This document shows, in pieces, positions 1-9,446 of a DNA stretch of 64,000 nt. How positions within the stretch are numbered: the stretch's first letter is position 1; every line of letters starts with the position of its first letter. The DNA is from Paenibacillus baekrokdamisoli. Lineage in GTDB: Bacteria; Bacillota; Bacilli; Paenibacillales; Paenibacillaceae. Both the position numbers and the translations under genes were made by a program. Below the pieces are notes generated by a model, which made no database searches, was not told the origin of the DNA, and worked only from the letters and a program-made list of their open reading frames with translations. The stretch lies in assembly GCF_003945345.1 (NCBI RefSeq), contig NZ_AP019308.1, positions 930,001 to 994,000 on the forward strand, given 5' to 3'.

Positions 1-2111
1 AGCAGGGTGGATCTAGACGTGGTGCATTGATGCTGATGATGAATGACTGGCATCCGGACGTACTTGATTTTATTACCGTGAAGCAGACGATGGGACAGGT
101 AACGAACGCGAATTTATCGGTGTGCGTCAGTAATGATTTCATGCGCGCGGTCAAGGAGGATCTGGATTGGGATCTCGTATTCCCCGATACCAAGGACCCT
201 GAATACGATGAGCTATGGGATGGAGATTTAGAGAAATGGCGTCTCCTGGGTAAAAAGGTTCTCCTCTATAAGACAGTTCCTGCACGTGAGATATGGCATA
301 CGATTATGGAATCGGCCTGGAAATCTGCTGAGCCTGGTGTCGTATTCATGGAATATTATAATCAGATGTCGAATAGCTGGTATTTCAATCCGATCATCTC
401 TACGAATCCATGCGGAGAACAAGGATTACCGGCTTGGGGCGTATGTAATCTGGCAGCGGTCAACTTATCGAAGTTCTATGATGAGGCTTCTGGGGATGTG
501 GACTGGGATGAGCTGGCTAAGGTAACCAAATGGTCTACTCGGTTCCTAGATAATGTCATTGATGCGACTCCCTATCATTTTGAAGAGAATGAACGGAATC
601 AGAAGAAGGAACGTCGTGTAGGGCTGGGAACGATGGGACTTGCGGAGCTCATGATCAAGCTGGGCATCCGTTATGGCAGTCCAGAATCACTTGTTTTTCT
701 GGATAAAATCTATGGGTTCATGGCTAAGGAGGCTTACTTAGCATCAACCGAGATTGCAGCGGAGAAAGGATCTTTCCCAGCGTTTGAGGCAGATAAATAC
801 GTACAGAGCGGATTCATGAAGAACTTAATTAGCGCTTTTCCGGAGATTGGGGAAGCCGTGACGAAGCGTGGGATGCGGAATGTGACTGTTATTACGCAGG
901 CACCGACTGGAAGCACAGGGACGATGGTTGGAACATCGACGGGAATCGAGCCTTACTTTGCCTTCGAATATTATCGCCAGAGTCGATTGGGTTATGACAA
1001 GCAGTTCGTACCTATTGCTCAGGAATGGAAGGACGCGCATCCAGGTCAGGAGCTGCCGGATTATTATGTGACTTCGATGAGCTTGTCTGCCGAAGATCAT
1101 ATTCGTGTACAGGCGGTCATTCAGCGTTGGGTCGATAGCTCGATCTCGAAGACGGCGAATTGTCCGAATGACTTTACCGTTGAGGATACGAAACGGCTCT
1201 ATGAGCTTGCTTTTGATCTGGGCTGTAAGGGCGTTACCATCTATCGAGATGGCAGCCGTGATGTTCAGGTGTTAAGTACGAAGAAGGATGAGACGGCGGG
1301 GAGTTCAGTGACAGATGAGCAGGAAGAAAGTTCGGTGAAAGAGAGCGAGCAATTGACGGCGAATGTGTCGGAGCAAGTAGCGGATTTATCGCCAGTCGTA
1401 AACGTTGCGGGGCAAACAGTGGATTTATCACCAATCGTAAACGTGTCGAAGGAAGCAGTGGGTTCATCTGCAAGCGTGAATGTGTCAGGGCAAGTAGCCG
1501 ATTCATCGCCAATGTCGGAATCACTAGTTGTCGATAAGGCATACAAGAGCCGCCCTCAGATTCTTAGCGGTGCGACTTATAAGATGAATACACCTTTTGG
1601 GATGGCCTATATTACGATCAATGATATTAATGACTCGCCAGGTGAGATTTTTCTGAACGTAGGGAAAGCGGGTTCGGATGTGTCCGCCATGGCTGAAGCG
1701 CTTGGACGGGTCTGCTCTCTGTTCTTGCGATACGGAGATCATGGTAATAAAGTGAACCTATTGATAAAACATTTGAAAGGGATCGGTGGAACCGGCGCAA
1801 TTGGGTTTGGTGTTAACCGAGTGGAATCCATTGCTGATGCGGTCGCCAAGGCTCTCGAAATGCATATTGGGGGAAAAGAGACTAAGGTGACGTATACGAA
1901 GGAAGCAGAGGTCTCCGCTTTGCAGCATGAATTTGAGGAAGAGTTAGTGGCAGCAGCAGGTTCAACTGAGCAAGCGGCTGATTATGCTCATGCTCATTCG
2001 CATGGTGGCAGCAGTTCAACGGATTTATGTCCTTCCTGTGGATCAGCTACGCTGGTTAATATTGAGGGGTGTAAGACTTGTAGTTCTTGTGGGTATAGTA
2101 GGTGTGATTAA
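1..2111 (+). CDS. nrdJ: Adenosylcobalamin-dependent (class II) ribonucleotide reductase, 3' part
   Basis: This enzyme reduces ribonucleotides to deoxyribonucleotides using a cobalamin-derived radical. The gene is cut by the left edge; its frame is open from base 3 (SRRGALM). Seen: the NPCGEQGLP motif near base 405, which in this family holds the active-site cysteine; GLGTMGLAEL near 625; and APTGSTGTMVGTSTGIEP near 900-950. These are followed by a low-complexity linker, a TSCPD-type domain (about 1545-1900) and a His/Ser-rich stretch leading into a cysteine-rich tail (CPSC, CKTCSSC). The tail cysteines normally relay electrons from thioredoxin to the active site. The linker holds four imperfect 13-residue repeats, annotated separately. 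The N-terminal substrate and effector regions are outside the window. A strong hairpin terminator follows directly, so the gene ends its transcript. Confidence 0.95.
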   Translation, partial: QGGSRRGALMLMMNDWHPDVLDFITVKQTMGQVTNANLSVCVSNDFMRAVKEDLDWDLVFPDTKDPEYDELWDGDLEKWRLLGKKVLLYKTVPAREIWHTIMESAWKSAEPGVVFMEYYNQMSNSWYFNPIISTNPCGEQGLPAWGVCNLAAVNLSKFYDEASGDVDWDELAKVTKWSTRFLDNVIDATPYHFEENERNQKKERRVGLGTMGLAELMIKLGIRYGSPESLVFLDKIYGFMAKEAYLASTEIAAEKGSFPAFEADKYVQSGFMKNLISAFPEIGEAVTKRGMRNVTVITQAPTGSTGTMVGTSTGIEPYFAFEYYRQSRLGYDKQFVPIAQEWKDAHPGQELPDYYVTSMSLSAEDHIRVQAVIQRWVDSSISKTANCPNDFTVEDTKRLYELAFDLGCKGVTIYRDGSRDVQVLSTKKDETAGSSVTDEQEESSVKESEQLTANVSEQVADLSPVVNVAGQTVDLSPIVNVSKEAVGSSASVNVSGQVADSSPMSESLVVDKAYKSRPQILSGATYKMNTPFGMAYITINDINDSPGEIFLNVGKAGSDVSAMAEALGRVCSLFLRYGDHGNKVNLLIKHLKGIGGTGAIGFGVNRVESIADAVAKALEMHIGGKETKVTYTKEAEVSALQHEFEEELVAAAGSTEQAADYAHAHSHGGSSSTDLCPSCGSATLVNIEGCKTCSSCGYSRCD
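1359..1514 (+). repeat. Four 39-bp tandem repeats in the nrdJ linker
   Basis: Four consecutive 13-residue units run in frame: ANVSEQVADLSPV, VNVAGQTVDLSPI, VNVSKEAVGSSAS, VNVSGQVADSSPM. They sit between the catalytic barrel and the TSCPD domain. The DNA units have diverged, so this is an old expansion. The function is probably only to lengthen a flexible linker. Confidence 0.8.
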
Positions 2112-2120
2112 GCATTCTTA

Positions 2121-2156
2121 GAGGTTGACCAGATAAATCTGGTTAACCTCTTTTTT
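2121..2156 (+). terminator. Rho-independent terminator of nrdJ
   Basis: GAGGTTGACCAGAT pairs with ATCTGGTTAACCTC (one G:T wobble) around a two-base loop, followed by six T residues. Confidence 0.9.
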
Positions 2157-2203
2157 GTGTTAAAATCAGCATTAATAGAGAGAGCAATGATATAGGAGGG
2201 GAC

Positions 2204-2602
2204 TTGAAATCAAATCCCAAAAATGAGGTGTTAACGTTGTCTTTCCATGAATCTGCTCTCTTAAAAGCTATCGAGACTAGCGAAATGAGTTCTGTAGTAT
2301 TTATTAGAGACTACATTCAACTAGTTTTTGAAAATGATAAAGAGACAGTAATATTAACTGCATTTACACTCCCCACAGTATTAATAAAAAACGAGTTATT
2401 TAATAAACAGGTTGTAGGTTACTGTGATGCCCTTTGTTCGTTAATAAACCAAGCTGTAAAAAAGGCTTTAGTTGAGGAAGGAATCGCGATTTCATTATTA
2501 TTTGAAAATGAAGAACTCGTAAAAATTTCATTACGTGAAGAGGACTACAAGGGAACAGAAGCAGCAATGTTTTCGAGTGTTGATGGAATTAGCGTGTGGT
2601 AA
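2204..2602 (+). CDS. Conserved hypothetical protein, possible immunity-type protein
   Basis: A small soluble protein of about 132 residues with no signal peptide or membrane segment. The pattern of a central FIRDYIQLVFE-like strand, GYCDALCSLI, then ISLREEDY and a final VDGISVW resembles a small, widely distributed bacterial family of unknown function; I cannot name it. The start is uncertain: TTG at 2204 lies only three bases after TAGGAGGG, while GTG at 2228 gives a more ordinary start with the protein beginning at VLTLSF. It stands between nrdJ and the Rhs debris. An immunity role is possible by location but unproven. Base composition is more AT-rich than nrdJ. Confidence 0.6.
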   Translation: MKSNPKNEVLTLSFHESALLKAIETSEMSSVVFIRDYIQLVFENDKETVILTAFTLPTVLIKNELFNKQVVGYCDALCSLINQAVKKALVEEGIAISLLFENEELVKISLREEDYKGTEAAMFSSVDGISVW

Positions 2603-2828
2603 ACATACATTGATTTACGATGAACAGGATAACTGGAGAAATGCGCAATAAAAGCGAATGGTTATGATAAAATTATCAAGGGACGAATCCAATTAGGCAA
2701 ATAAAGAAAGCTTGATTACCATTGTCTTCGATAATACACAATTATTAAATTTCGAGTCAGAACTTTGAAAGCAAGTTTAACCGCACGGTTGGTTAACTAT
2801 TAACAAAAAACGAATTTAGGAGATACAC

Positions 2829-4352
2829 ATGAGAAGTCCTACTGTAGGAGATGTATATTGCATCTATTCGCCGCTATTAAAGAAATATACGGCGTGTCAA
2901 ATTACGAAATGGGAACCACCTGTATCAAAGAGGTCAAAAGGGGATGCAGCGATATTGGGGCTGGATTGGGCAGGAGAGGAGCCACTCACACCCTACGGGC
3001 TTCAGGAGCTGAGGCCGTTAATTCTTGATCATCATCATTGGAACAAATGTTATGATGAACTGAAAATTGATGCCTACATTCCTAAGCATTACATCTATGT
3101 CGGCACGATCACGCCTTTATCCACAGAAGCGCCTAGAGGGTACAGTTATGGGGGCTGGAGGGAAGGTGAACAGTTTATTAATAAAATAAGATGGGAAAGC
3201 ATCCCACTTACCTTGCGTGAAACATTTAAAAAAGCAAGCAAAGAGCATGCACAAATCCAAATCGGAGAGAAGTTCCTTACAAAGTACAGTTCCACAGCAG
3301 ATGAAGAACTGCTCCGAAGTCTGTCTGATCTATCAGAACTAGCTCAATTTCCATGTTTAACGGAAATTCGTACTGATCGCTTAACCGACTCTTTACTAAC
3401 GTATATTACTGGCAATCCACTTATTAATAAACTTGAGTTGAGGGGAAATGGATTGGAATCCGTCGACTTAAGCGGGACCAACTTGCTTAGGCTATACATA
3501 AACGCAGAAGGTATAGAAGAGCTTGTATTAAATAAGGGCTTAATGGAGCTTACCCTTGCAGGTAGCGTCTCACCTTCGCTCCGAATCCACATCGAGAATG
3601 ACGGAGAGTCTCTCGAGGTCACGTTCTTCGATCAGGTGCCAGATTTTCAAGGGCTTGACCGATTGGGAGCACTTTCGCTGACGAATGTGACTGAGATTGA
3701 TCTGGCTAAAATAGTTAAGCAATTTAGCTCACTGAGGATACTAAAACTATGGGGAAAACCTGGTTATATTTCAAATCTTAAATGCTTAGAACAGGTATCC
3801 ACCCTGCAGCGTCTCTTTTTGTTTAATTTGTTTGGGTTCACCGGAGACCAATTCCCAGAACCGGATAAACTGCCTGACCTGACATGGTTATCTTTAAGCA
3901 GTATACCTGCAGAAGCAGGAAAAGCGATTAAGAAAACGTACAAAAATGAGCCTGCAAGCAGGATGTTTATCGATATCACGCAGCTTAGAAAACCGGAATG
4001 GCTTCTTGAAAATCTCGAAAATCCTTTTCGGGATTGGGAAGTTCGGGAGCAGATATCGCTTGCCAATGCCAAAAAAGCCCGTGAACAATATAAAAAGACG
4101 CGAGGGGCCATTCAGGGCTTGCGTGAGCGAGAAGCTACTGGCCAAGAGGTAGACATGGAATCCGTTCTTGAGTCAATTGTAGTTGAGTACACACAGGCTT
4201 TCAATAAAATGAATCGGCGGACCCATTTTATTGAAACCTTAGAATGCGAAGAGGTATTTGTCGCGTTAGAAGAGCTACTTCAGACATTCACTGATAGTGA
4301 AAAACTGACCCGAAAGATGCTGGAAGTATTTGAGCAGGCACGTGATTTTTAA
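2829..4352 (+). CDS. Leucine-rich-repeat protein with an Imm26-like N-terminus
   Basis: A 507-residue cytoplasmic protein; TTAGGAG six bases before the ATG supports the start. The first 40 residues (PTVGDVYCIYSPLLKKYTACQI) resemble the opening of Imm26-type immunity proteins, as does the gene at 7228. Residues of about 190-330 form irregular leucine-rich repeats (LINKLELRGNGLESVDLSG and following units). A charged helical C-terminal part follows (KKAREQYKKTRG, then a coiled segment to the end). No catalytic motif is visible. Being the first gene of the Rhs debris region, it may be an immunity or toxin-sensing protein. That role is inferred from location and the N-terminal likeness only. Confidence 0.7.
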   Translation: MRSPTVGDVYCIYSPLLKKYTACQITKWEPPVSKRSKGDAAILGLDWAGEEPLTPYGLQELRPLILDHHHWNKCYDELKIDAYIPKHYIYVGTITPLSTEAPRGYSYGGWREGEQFINKIRWESIPLTLRETFKKASKEHAQIQIGEKFLTKYSSTADEELLRSLSDLSELAQFPCLTEIRTDRLTDSLLTYITGNPLINKLELRGNGLESVDLSGTNLLRLYINAEGIEELVLNKGLMELTLAGSVSPSLRIHIENDGESLEVTFFDQVPDFQGLDRLGALSLTNVTEIDLAKIVKQFSSLRILKLWGKPGYISNLKCLEQVSTLQRLFLFNLFGFTGDQFPEPDKLPDLTWLSLSSIPAEAGKAIKKTYKNEPASRMFIDITQLRKPEWLLENLENPFRDWEVREQISLANAKKAREQYKKTRGAIQGLREREATGQEVDMESVLESIVVEYTQAFNKMNRRTHFIETLECEEVFVALEELLQTFTDSEKLTRKMLEVFEQARDF

Positions 4353-4371
4353 TAATGAACTTCGTAAGTAA

Positions 4372-4461
4372 TTGGTATCCGAACAGGACGCTCAAAATGC
4401 GTTGAAAGAGCTGTTTGCAGAGACGCTTCAAGAGATGCTTGAACTTACCCCTGTCAAGTAG
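4372..4461 (+). pseudogene. Possible IS256-type transposase N-terminal scrap
   Basis: Thirty codons from a TTG to TAG read SEQDAQNALKELFAETLQEM and then a short tail. This resembles the N-terminal helix of IS256-family transposases (LKELLxETLQxxLExE). No inverted repeats or further transposase sequence follow. It lies between the LRR gene and the first Rhs fragment, where an insertion or deletion event would be expected. Confidence 0.25.
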
Positions 4462-4493
4462 ACAATGAAGAAAATAACCCTTCAAATCATTAA

Positions 4494-5957
4494 GCGACAA
4501 GAGCCCTGTATTCGACTAAAGCGTTTACGAATGCCAACGGTGTTGGCTACAATGTTATGGATGAAATTAGTTATACGAATTCGGTTGTTCCTTCAGTGGC
4601 AGACGCTGAGAATGCATCCGTCTCATCACTGTTAGTCAGTTCCAACCGCAAGTATACTCAAGTATCCAACCAAGCAACGACCCTGTTGTCTGTCCAAAAT
4701 GACTACTATGATGGACTCGGCTTTTTGCGCTATTCACAGCAATCCAACAATGGAGTTACTCAGACTACAGAATATCGTCCCGACGATTTGACCAGAGCGG
4801 TCTATGCCAAAGACCCGATGAATAATACAACGACAATTGTCTACGATGCTTGGGGTGCGCAAAAAGAAGGGATGGATATTTACGGCAATTTGTATGTGTC
4901 AGAGAGCAATTTGAAATTACACAAGGGAATTCATTATTTCGTAGCGGCTATGGATGTCCTTGCTTATCGGAATAATCCGGTTCTAAGCAATTTGAAGTCC
5001 AGCTATGTTGAGCAGGACTACGATCAATGGGGACGATTACTGGTGAATAGGGTCTATAAAGACTGGCCCAATCAAACTGTTCCATTGACTGAGTTGTACA
5101 CATATGACATTGCAGGAAATCTACTTACGTATACTGATCCCAAAAAGAATTTGAATAGTGAAGGCGTCACCAAGAAGTATACCTATGATGCACTGAACCG
5201 ATTGAGTGAAGTCAAGGATGCAATCGGACAAATTATAAAATACCCTTACAATACAATTGGTCAAATCACAAATACGACCGTACAAAGTAATGAATCCGAT
5301 TCGCCGAAAGTAGTCAGCACAAAAGCTTACAATGAAATGGGCGGTCTGACTTCCAAAACAGATCCATCTCTCAGCCAAGAATCCTATACTTATAATAATT
5401 TGGGTTTGTTGCAGCAAAGGAAAGATCGGAATGGAAGCCTATTTACCTACCAATATGATGAACAGAATCGCCCAACCCTGCTCACTGCAACGAGGGCAGG
5501 ATCGGTCACACAACAAAACAAAACGATTGTTGGAAGCAATGGCATCCTATTTGATACACAAGAAATTTATAAAAATAGTGTTAAGTCTTCTTCTTTGACG
5601 GCTCAAATAGATTATTTAAAACGAATAACCTCCATTCAAGTGCAAGGAGGCAACAGTTCCTATACCTCTTCGCTCGGAATTAGTTATGATAAGAACAACC
5701 GAATTATTCAATATAACATTGCGGGTGGCGCTTCAACCAACTTCACTACTCAATTTAAGTATGACCGGCTTCGACTGGATAAGGTTCAGACCAATGGACA
5801 GTTGGCTTTAGATAATACAGTTACCGGCAATGTCAAGTATGCATATTTCCCGAATGGACAGGTAGAATCTATCTCTTATCCGCCATTGACTGACGGTTCG
5901 GTGTTGAAGACAGAGTATGTGTATGACAATCTGAAACGGCTTAGTAATTGGCCATAG
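4494..5957 (+). pseudogene. Rhs/YD-repeat core fragment A
   Basis: A truncated piece of an Rhs-type polymorphic toxin. YD repeats are plain: YDGLGFLRYSQQ, YTYDALNRLSEV, YTYNNLGLLQQRKDRNGS, FTYQYDEQNRP, YVYDNLKRL. The frame is open from 4494 with no ribosome binding site, signal peptide or wall-anchoring domain, so it lacks the N-terminal half of the parent gene. At 5944/5945 the YD sequence stops abruptly and runs out of frame into an unrelated toxin-tip sequence (TAG at 5955). Bases 5131-5944 are duplicated at 7999-8812. This is most likely an untranslated fragment. Confidence 0.85.
5131..5944 (+). repeat. 814-bp direct repeat, copy A (Rhs core)
   Basis: Nearly identical to 7999-8812 at a constant offset of 2868 bases at the left end, in the middle and at the right end, so I see no net insertion or deletion. 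Scattered substitutions separate the copies, for example CAG at 5788 against TAG in copy B. Confidence 0.92.
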
Positions 5958-6249
5958 TGGTGGTGGCATTGCAGGAAGTAATTCAGCTGTGGATTTAGAA
6001 TCTGCTGGCCTATCTTCTATGTTGGCTGCAGTAATTGCAATAGGTTCTCCGCTATCGTACCCATCTCCTAAGACTATCCCACTCGTAGCATTAGCCGGTC
6101 CATATGATGGAGTAAATTATAGTGGCGTTATTAATTTAACTGGTATTAGTATTGATAATGCATACGGACATTTACTTTACTTTAATAAGGCAAATATTAA
6201 TACCACTTATAAAGCTGTGACAGCATACTTGGGTCCTTTATTAAATTAA
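5945..6249 (+). pseudogene. Rhs tip fragment, alpha/beta-hydrolase (lipase-like) type
   Basis: The frame that starts just after the YD break reads IGHSGGGIAGSNSAVDLESA, a GxSxG nucleophile elbow, and continues for about 85 codons to a TAA at 6249. A later YGHLLYF could hold the catalytic histidine. Only the C-terminal half of a hydrolase domain is present, and it is not in frame with the YD repeats. I read it as the remains of a lipase-like C-terminal toxin joined to the core by deletion. The hydrolase assignment rests on the GHSGG motif and is moderately sure. Confidence 0.6.
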
Positions 6250-6269
6250 TTTCGTGGGGGGTAAGTATA

Positions 6270-6639
6270 CTGATTAGTAGAACTAGGCTTATACTGTCTA
6301 TATTATTTTATATTTCACTGTTACTGTGGACTGGTGTTTATCAAATGCTATTACTATGTCTTTCATATCTTTGGGTTGTACTAGAGTTAAGGTTCTATTA
6401 TAAAGACCAAAAATCGCTAATATTAAAAGCACTCCTCTTTTTAGTTACTTGTATAGAAGCCCCTACAATAGAAATTACAGCAAAATACTTGGGTCCAGCA
6501 GCTGTAATTTATATAATTCCATTTTTTTCAATTTATTATTTCGATATCATTTCAAAAAAAGCCCCAATACGCATTGACAATTTTTTTTGCTGTAGTAACT
6601 GGGGGAATAGCGGCATTGTTTGTTGGATATTGGGTCTGA
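6270..6639 (+). pseudogene. Small membrane protein with frameshift, probable former immunity gene
   Basis: Directly after the lipase-like tip, the reading frame from about 6270 encodes at least three hydrophobic segments (LILSILFYISLLLWTG, LILKALLFLVTCIEA, AAVIYIIPFFSIYYF). Near a run of eight T residues (about 6583-6590) the hydrophobic sequence jumps frame and ends as FFAVVTGGIAALFVGYWV and TGA at 6637-6639, which looks like the true fourth segment. No ATG/GTG/TTG follows the GGGGGG at 6256-6261; only CTG at 6270 is suitably spaced, so the start may also be damaged. Position suggests it protected against the adjacent tip. Confidence 0.5.
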
Positions 6640-6657
6640 GAAGAACGATAACAGAGT

Positions 6658-6690
6658 CACATGTGAGTGTAACAACTCCATGTGGTTTTC
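6658..6690 (+). terminator. Module-end hairpin, copy 1
   Basis: The hairpin CACATGTGAGT-gtaaca-ACTCCATGTG is followed by GTTTTCTTTT. The core GAGTGTAACAACTCCATGTGG is shared with hairpins at 10112 and 11272, each directly after a candidate immunity gene. Confidence 0.8.
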
Positions 6691-6806
6691 TTTTGTCCAG
6701 ATAAGCCCTTGTAATTATTGAAAAAAATCCATTTGTAGCCAATGACTTAATAATTAGCTGTGTCCTAATTTATGTTATGTAAAAAAGAAAGGGTCAGGTG
6801 ATCAGA

Positions 6807-7207
6807 ATGTCGGAGGCAATCAGGCAGAAGTTGATTCATGAAGGCGGAGGGTGTCTACTGATCAATAAAAGTTTGGTTCGAGCGATTGGATTACAAGCAG
6901 CGATCATTTACTCCGAACTGGTAAACAAATATTTATATTTGGAGAAGAGGGCTTACTTCAATACAATCTTAAAGGTGAATTTTTCTTTACGGTGGAGGAT
7001 ATGGAGAGAGCGACAAGTTTAAGTCGATCTCAGCAACAGAAGGCTATCCGAGTTTTGGCTGATAATGGTCTCATTCGTAATTATCGAAAGGGGAGCCTGA
7101 ATGGCGGGCAGTTACAGAATAAGCAAAATAGCATAGCCGTATACAGAACGAAGATTCGCATTACGACCCAGGCGTGGGCGCAAAGTTTTGTTAAAAAGAC
7201 GAAATAA
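6807..7207 (+). pseudogene. Winged-helix replication/plasmid-type protein, frameshifted
   Basis: The first part (LINKSLVRAIGLQAAIIYSE) runs in one frame to about 6960. The continuation is in another frame: YNLKGEFFFTVEDMERAT, then LSRSQQQKAIRVLADNGLI. A single lost base near TACTTCAATAC explains the break. The combined sequence resembles the DnaD/replication-initiator-like winged-helix proteins of Bacillales plasmids and phages, in which the QQKAIRVLxxxGLI helix recognises DNA. The tail after GLIRNYRKGS does not fit the family well and may have lost more. It was probably carried in by a mobile element and is inactive. Confidence 0.55.
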
Positions 7208-7227
7208 GGCAGAAAAGGGGAGAGGGA

Positions 7228-7719
7228 ATGGCAACGGAATTTACGGAACTGATTTCGATGAAGAAGGCGCGAAAACGGCCGCTAGAATGCGATGTCTTCG
7301 TTATTCAGCCAAAGGAAGACCATTATTATTGGGGAAAGGTAATTAAGACGGATATCGGCGGTAAAAATCTCAACTTTCAAGGCATGAATCTGATTTATGT
7401 GTACAACTGCCTCTCTCATACGAAGGAAATCCCGACTGATCTAGATCAACACGAGTTTTTATTCGCGCCTACGGTGGTTAATTTTCAAGGCTGGTTGAAG
7501 GGGTACTTTGAAACGGTGGGAAACGAACCTGTGACGGCGAGGGAGGCGAGTATCGACTTTGGATTTTTCGACGACTACGAGAGACAGGACAAGTTTTATA
7601 ATCTGGAGGGTGAACGCATATTTCATAAGCCTCAATACACTCGTCTCGATGGCCTAGCCAGCTACGGATATGTGGGAAGACAAGCCCACCGGGTATTGTA
7701 CGGAAAAGAGTACGAGTAA
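7228..7719 (+). CDS. Imm26-like immunity protein
   Basis: A 163-residue soluble protein with a good site (AAAAGGGGAGAGGGA before the ATG). Residues 16-35 (RKRPLECDVFVIQPKEDHYY) followed by WGKVI match the pattern of the Imm26 family of polymorphic-toxin immunity proteins (GDVFxIPLxDGxYxxGxV). The middle carries FFDDYERQDKFYNLEGERI and the end has GLASYGYVGRQAHRVLYGKE. The gene is intact and sits inside the Rhs debris between two core fragments. No cognate tip remains next to it, so it may be an orphan immunity gene protecting against related strains. The Imm26 call is from sequence pattern only. Confidence 0.6.
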   Translation: MATEFTELISMKKARKRPLECDVFVIQPKEDHYYWGKVIKTDIGGKNLNFQGMNLIYVYNCLSHTKEIPTDLDQHEFLFAPTVVNFQGWLKGYFETVGNEPVTAREASIDFGFFDDYERQDKFYNLEGERIFHKPQYTRLDGLASYGYVGRQAHRVLYGKEYE

Positions 7720-7998
7720 ATTGCGTTAGGAACAAAAAGCCGATTTTAAAGTCATCTTCTCTTCACAGATAGGGAGTTTACAGTAAGACAACTTTCATGC
7801 CCAGCCGTCTCCGGCAGCATAAAGAACGTAATCCTAACCTTATGCTATAGCAAACGTCTTGTCCACAAGTTGATTCTACCGCAAGAGTGGCATGCAGCCT
7901 TTACAATTCGTTGGACAGAATATCCAGTCTCTAACGTTAAGAAAGGCTGTAAGCCGCCCTGCGGCCTACGATTCAGCAACGGACAAGCTGTTTGTTTT
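7720..7998. other. Intergenic debris before Rhs copy B
   Basis: I find no reading frame with family resemblance here. The stretch joins the immunity gene to the broken left end of the duplicated Rhs core at 7999. It is presumably decayed or recombined sequence. Confidence 0.4.
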
Positions 7999-8812
7999 AT
8001 ACTGATCCCAAAAAGAATTTGAATAGTGAAGGCGTCACCAAGAAGTATACCTATGATGCACTGAACCGATTGAGTGAAGTCAAGGATGCAATCGGACAAA
8101 TTATAAAATACCCCTACAATGCAAGTGGTCAAATCACAAATACGACCATACAAAGTAATGAAACCGATACTCCGAAAGTGATCAGCACAAAAGCTTACAA
8201 TGAAATGGGCGGTCTGACTTCCAAAACAGATCCATCTCTCAGCCAAGAATCCTATACTTATAATTATTTGGGTTTGTTGCAGCAAACGAAAGATCGGAAT
8301 GGAAGCCTATTTACCTACCAATATGATGAACAGAATCGCCCAACCCTCCGTACTGCAACCGGGGCTGGATCGGTCACACAACAAAACAAAACGATTATTG
8401 GAAGCAATGGCATCCTATTGGATACACAAGAAATTTATAAAAATAGTGTTAAGTCTTCTTCTTTGACGGCTCAAATAGATTATTTAAAACGAATAACCTC
8501 CATTCAAGTGGAAGGGGCCAACAGTTCATTAACATCTTCTCTTGGCATTAGTTATGATAAGAACAACCGAATTATTCAATATAACATTGCGGGTGGCGCT
8601 TCAACCAACTTCACTACTCAATTTAAGTATGACCGGCTTCGACTGGATAAGGTTTAGACCAATGGACAGTTGGCTTTAGATAATACAGTTACCGGCAATG
8701 TCAAGTATGCATATTTCCCGAATGGACAGGTAGAATCTATCTCTTATCCGCCATTGACTGACGGTTCGGTGTTGAAGACAGAGTATGTGTATGACAATCT
8801 GAAACGGCTTAG
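7999..8812 (+). repeat. 814-bp direct repeat, copy B (Rhs core)
   Basis: The second copy of 5131-5944 with no net length change. Differences include the nonsense TAG at 8655-8657 and a diverged patch near 8510-8545, where copy A encodes QGGNSSYTSS and copy B encodes EGANSSLTSS. Confidence 0.92.
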
Positions 8813-9014
8813 CTCCATGACGAATAAAAAAGGCAGTACGCTGTTATCGTCGTATAGTTATACTTATGATAGTAACGGCAATATTGAGACGACCTCTCAG
8901 ACACTGATTAATCAAACCACGAAGACCAATTCTTACACGTATGATAAGCTTAATCGTATCAAAAGCATTACACGTGCGGATGGATCAACGGCCGTCTACA
9001 CGTATGATCTTTGA
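7999..9014 (+). pseudogene. Rhs/YD-repeat core fragment B, nonsense-mutated
   Basis: The YD-repeat frame continues past the duplicated part: YSYTYDSNGNIETTSQ, YTYDKLNRIKSITRADGS, VYTYD. A single C-to-T change makes TAG at 8655-8657 (copy A has CAG), and the same frame reopens at once and runs to TGA at 9014. At about 9008 the core stops and an out-of-frame tip sequence begins. There is no start signal and the 5' end is broken at 7999. It is a fragment, not a functional toxin. Confidence 0.88.
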
Positions 9015-9444
9015 AGGTACAATTGGAGGAGTGAAAGAAGACTGGCTTACTTTATCGCTGGCAGTACCTGTTTTAGCTGCAGGAATTACTCATACTCCAA
9101 TATTGCTTTCAACATTATTAGCGGCAACGGATGTCGCTGCAATGGGAACAACTATCCCTACATACTATACGGTTACCTCAGCAGCAGTTGCTGAAATAAT
9201 AATGAAGACAGGTGAGTTAAAAGGCTCCGCAACGGAAGTGGGCCAGGTATTTGTTTGGACAACTAAGCCAACATTTGCTCAAGCCAAAAATTCCGGGGCA
9301 CGTTCATTAGATGTTGTTCTAGAATTTCAGCTACCAAACGGAGTAACTGGAATCGATAGATCAGTAGCTCCAGACCTGCAGAGCATAGCAAGGTACGTAA
9401 ATGGTCCAGCAAAAGTAACTAATGTAAAGCAGGTGAATTTCAAA
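9011..9444 (+). pseudogene. Rhs C-terminal tip fragment with toxin domain, out of frame with the core
   Basis: From FEGTIGGVKEDWLTLSLAVP the frame is open to the TAA just before the next gene. The first 40 residues match the pre-toxin segment of the tip at 10474 (IEGTVGGVREDWLSTTLAIP). The last about 70 residues (GQVFVWTTKPTFAQAKNSGA, then SLDVVLEFQLPNGVTG) are a different domain, presumably the toxin; I cannot assign its activity. The junction with the core is out of frame, so no full toxin is made. Its 3' end touches the start of the 9447 gene, the usual toxin-immunity arrangement. Confidence 0.65.
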
Positions 9445-9446
9445 TA

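Noticed and set aside
7720..7998. Insertion sequence between the Imm26-like gene and Rhs copy B
   Set aside because: I looked for inverted ends, target duplications and transposase motifs and could not support any.
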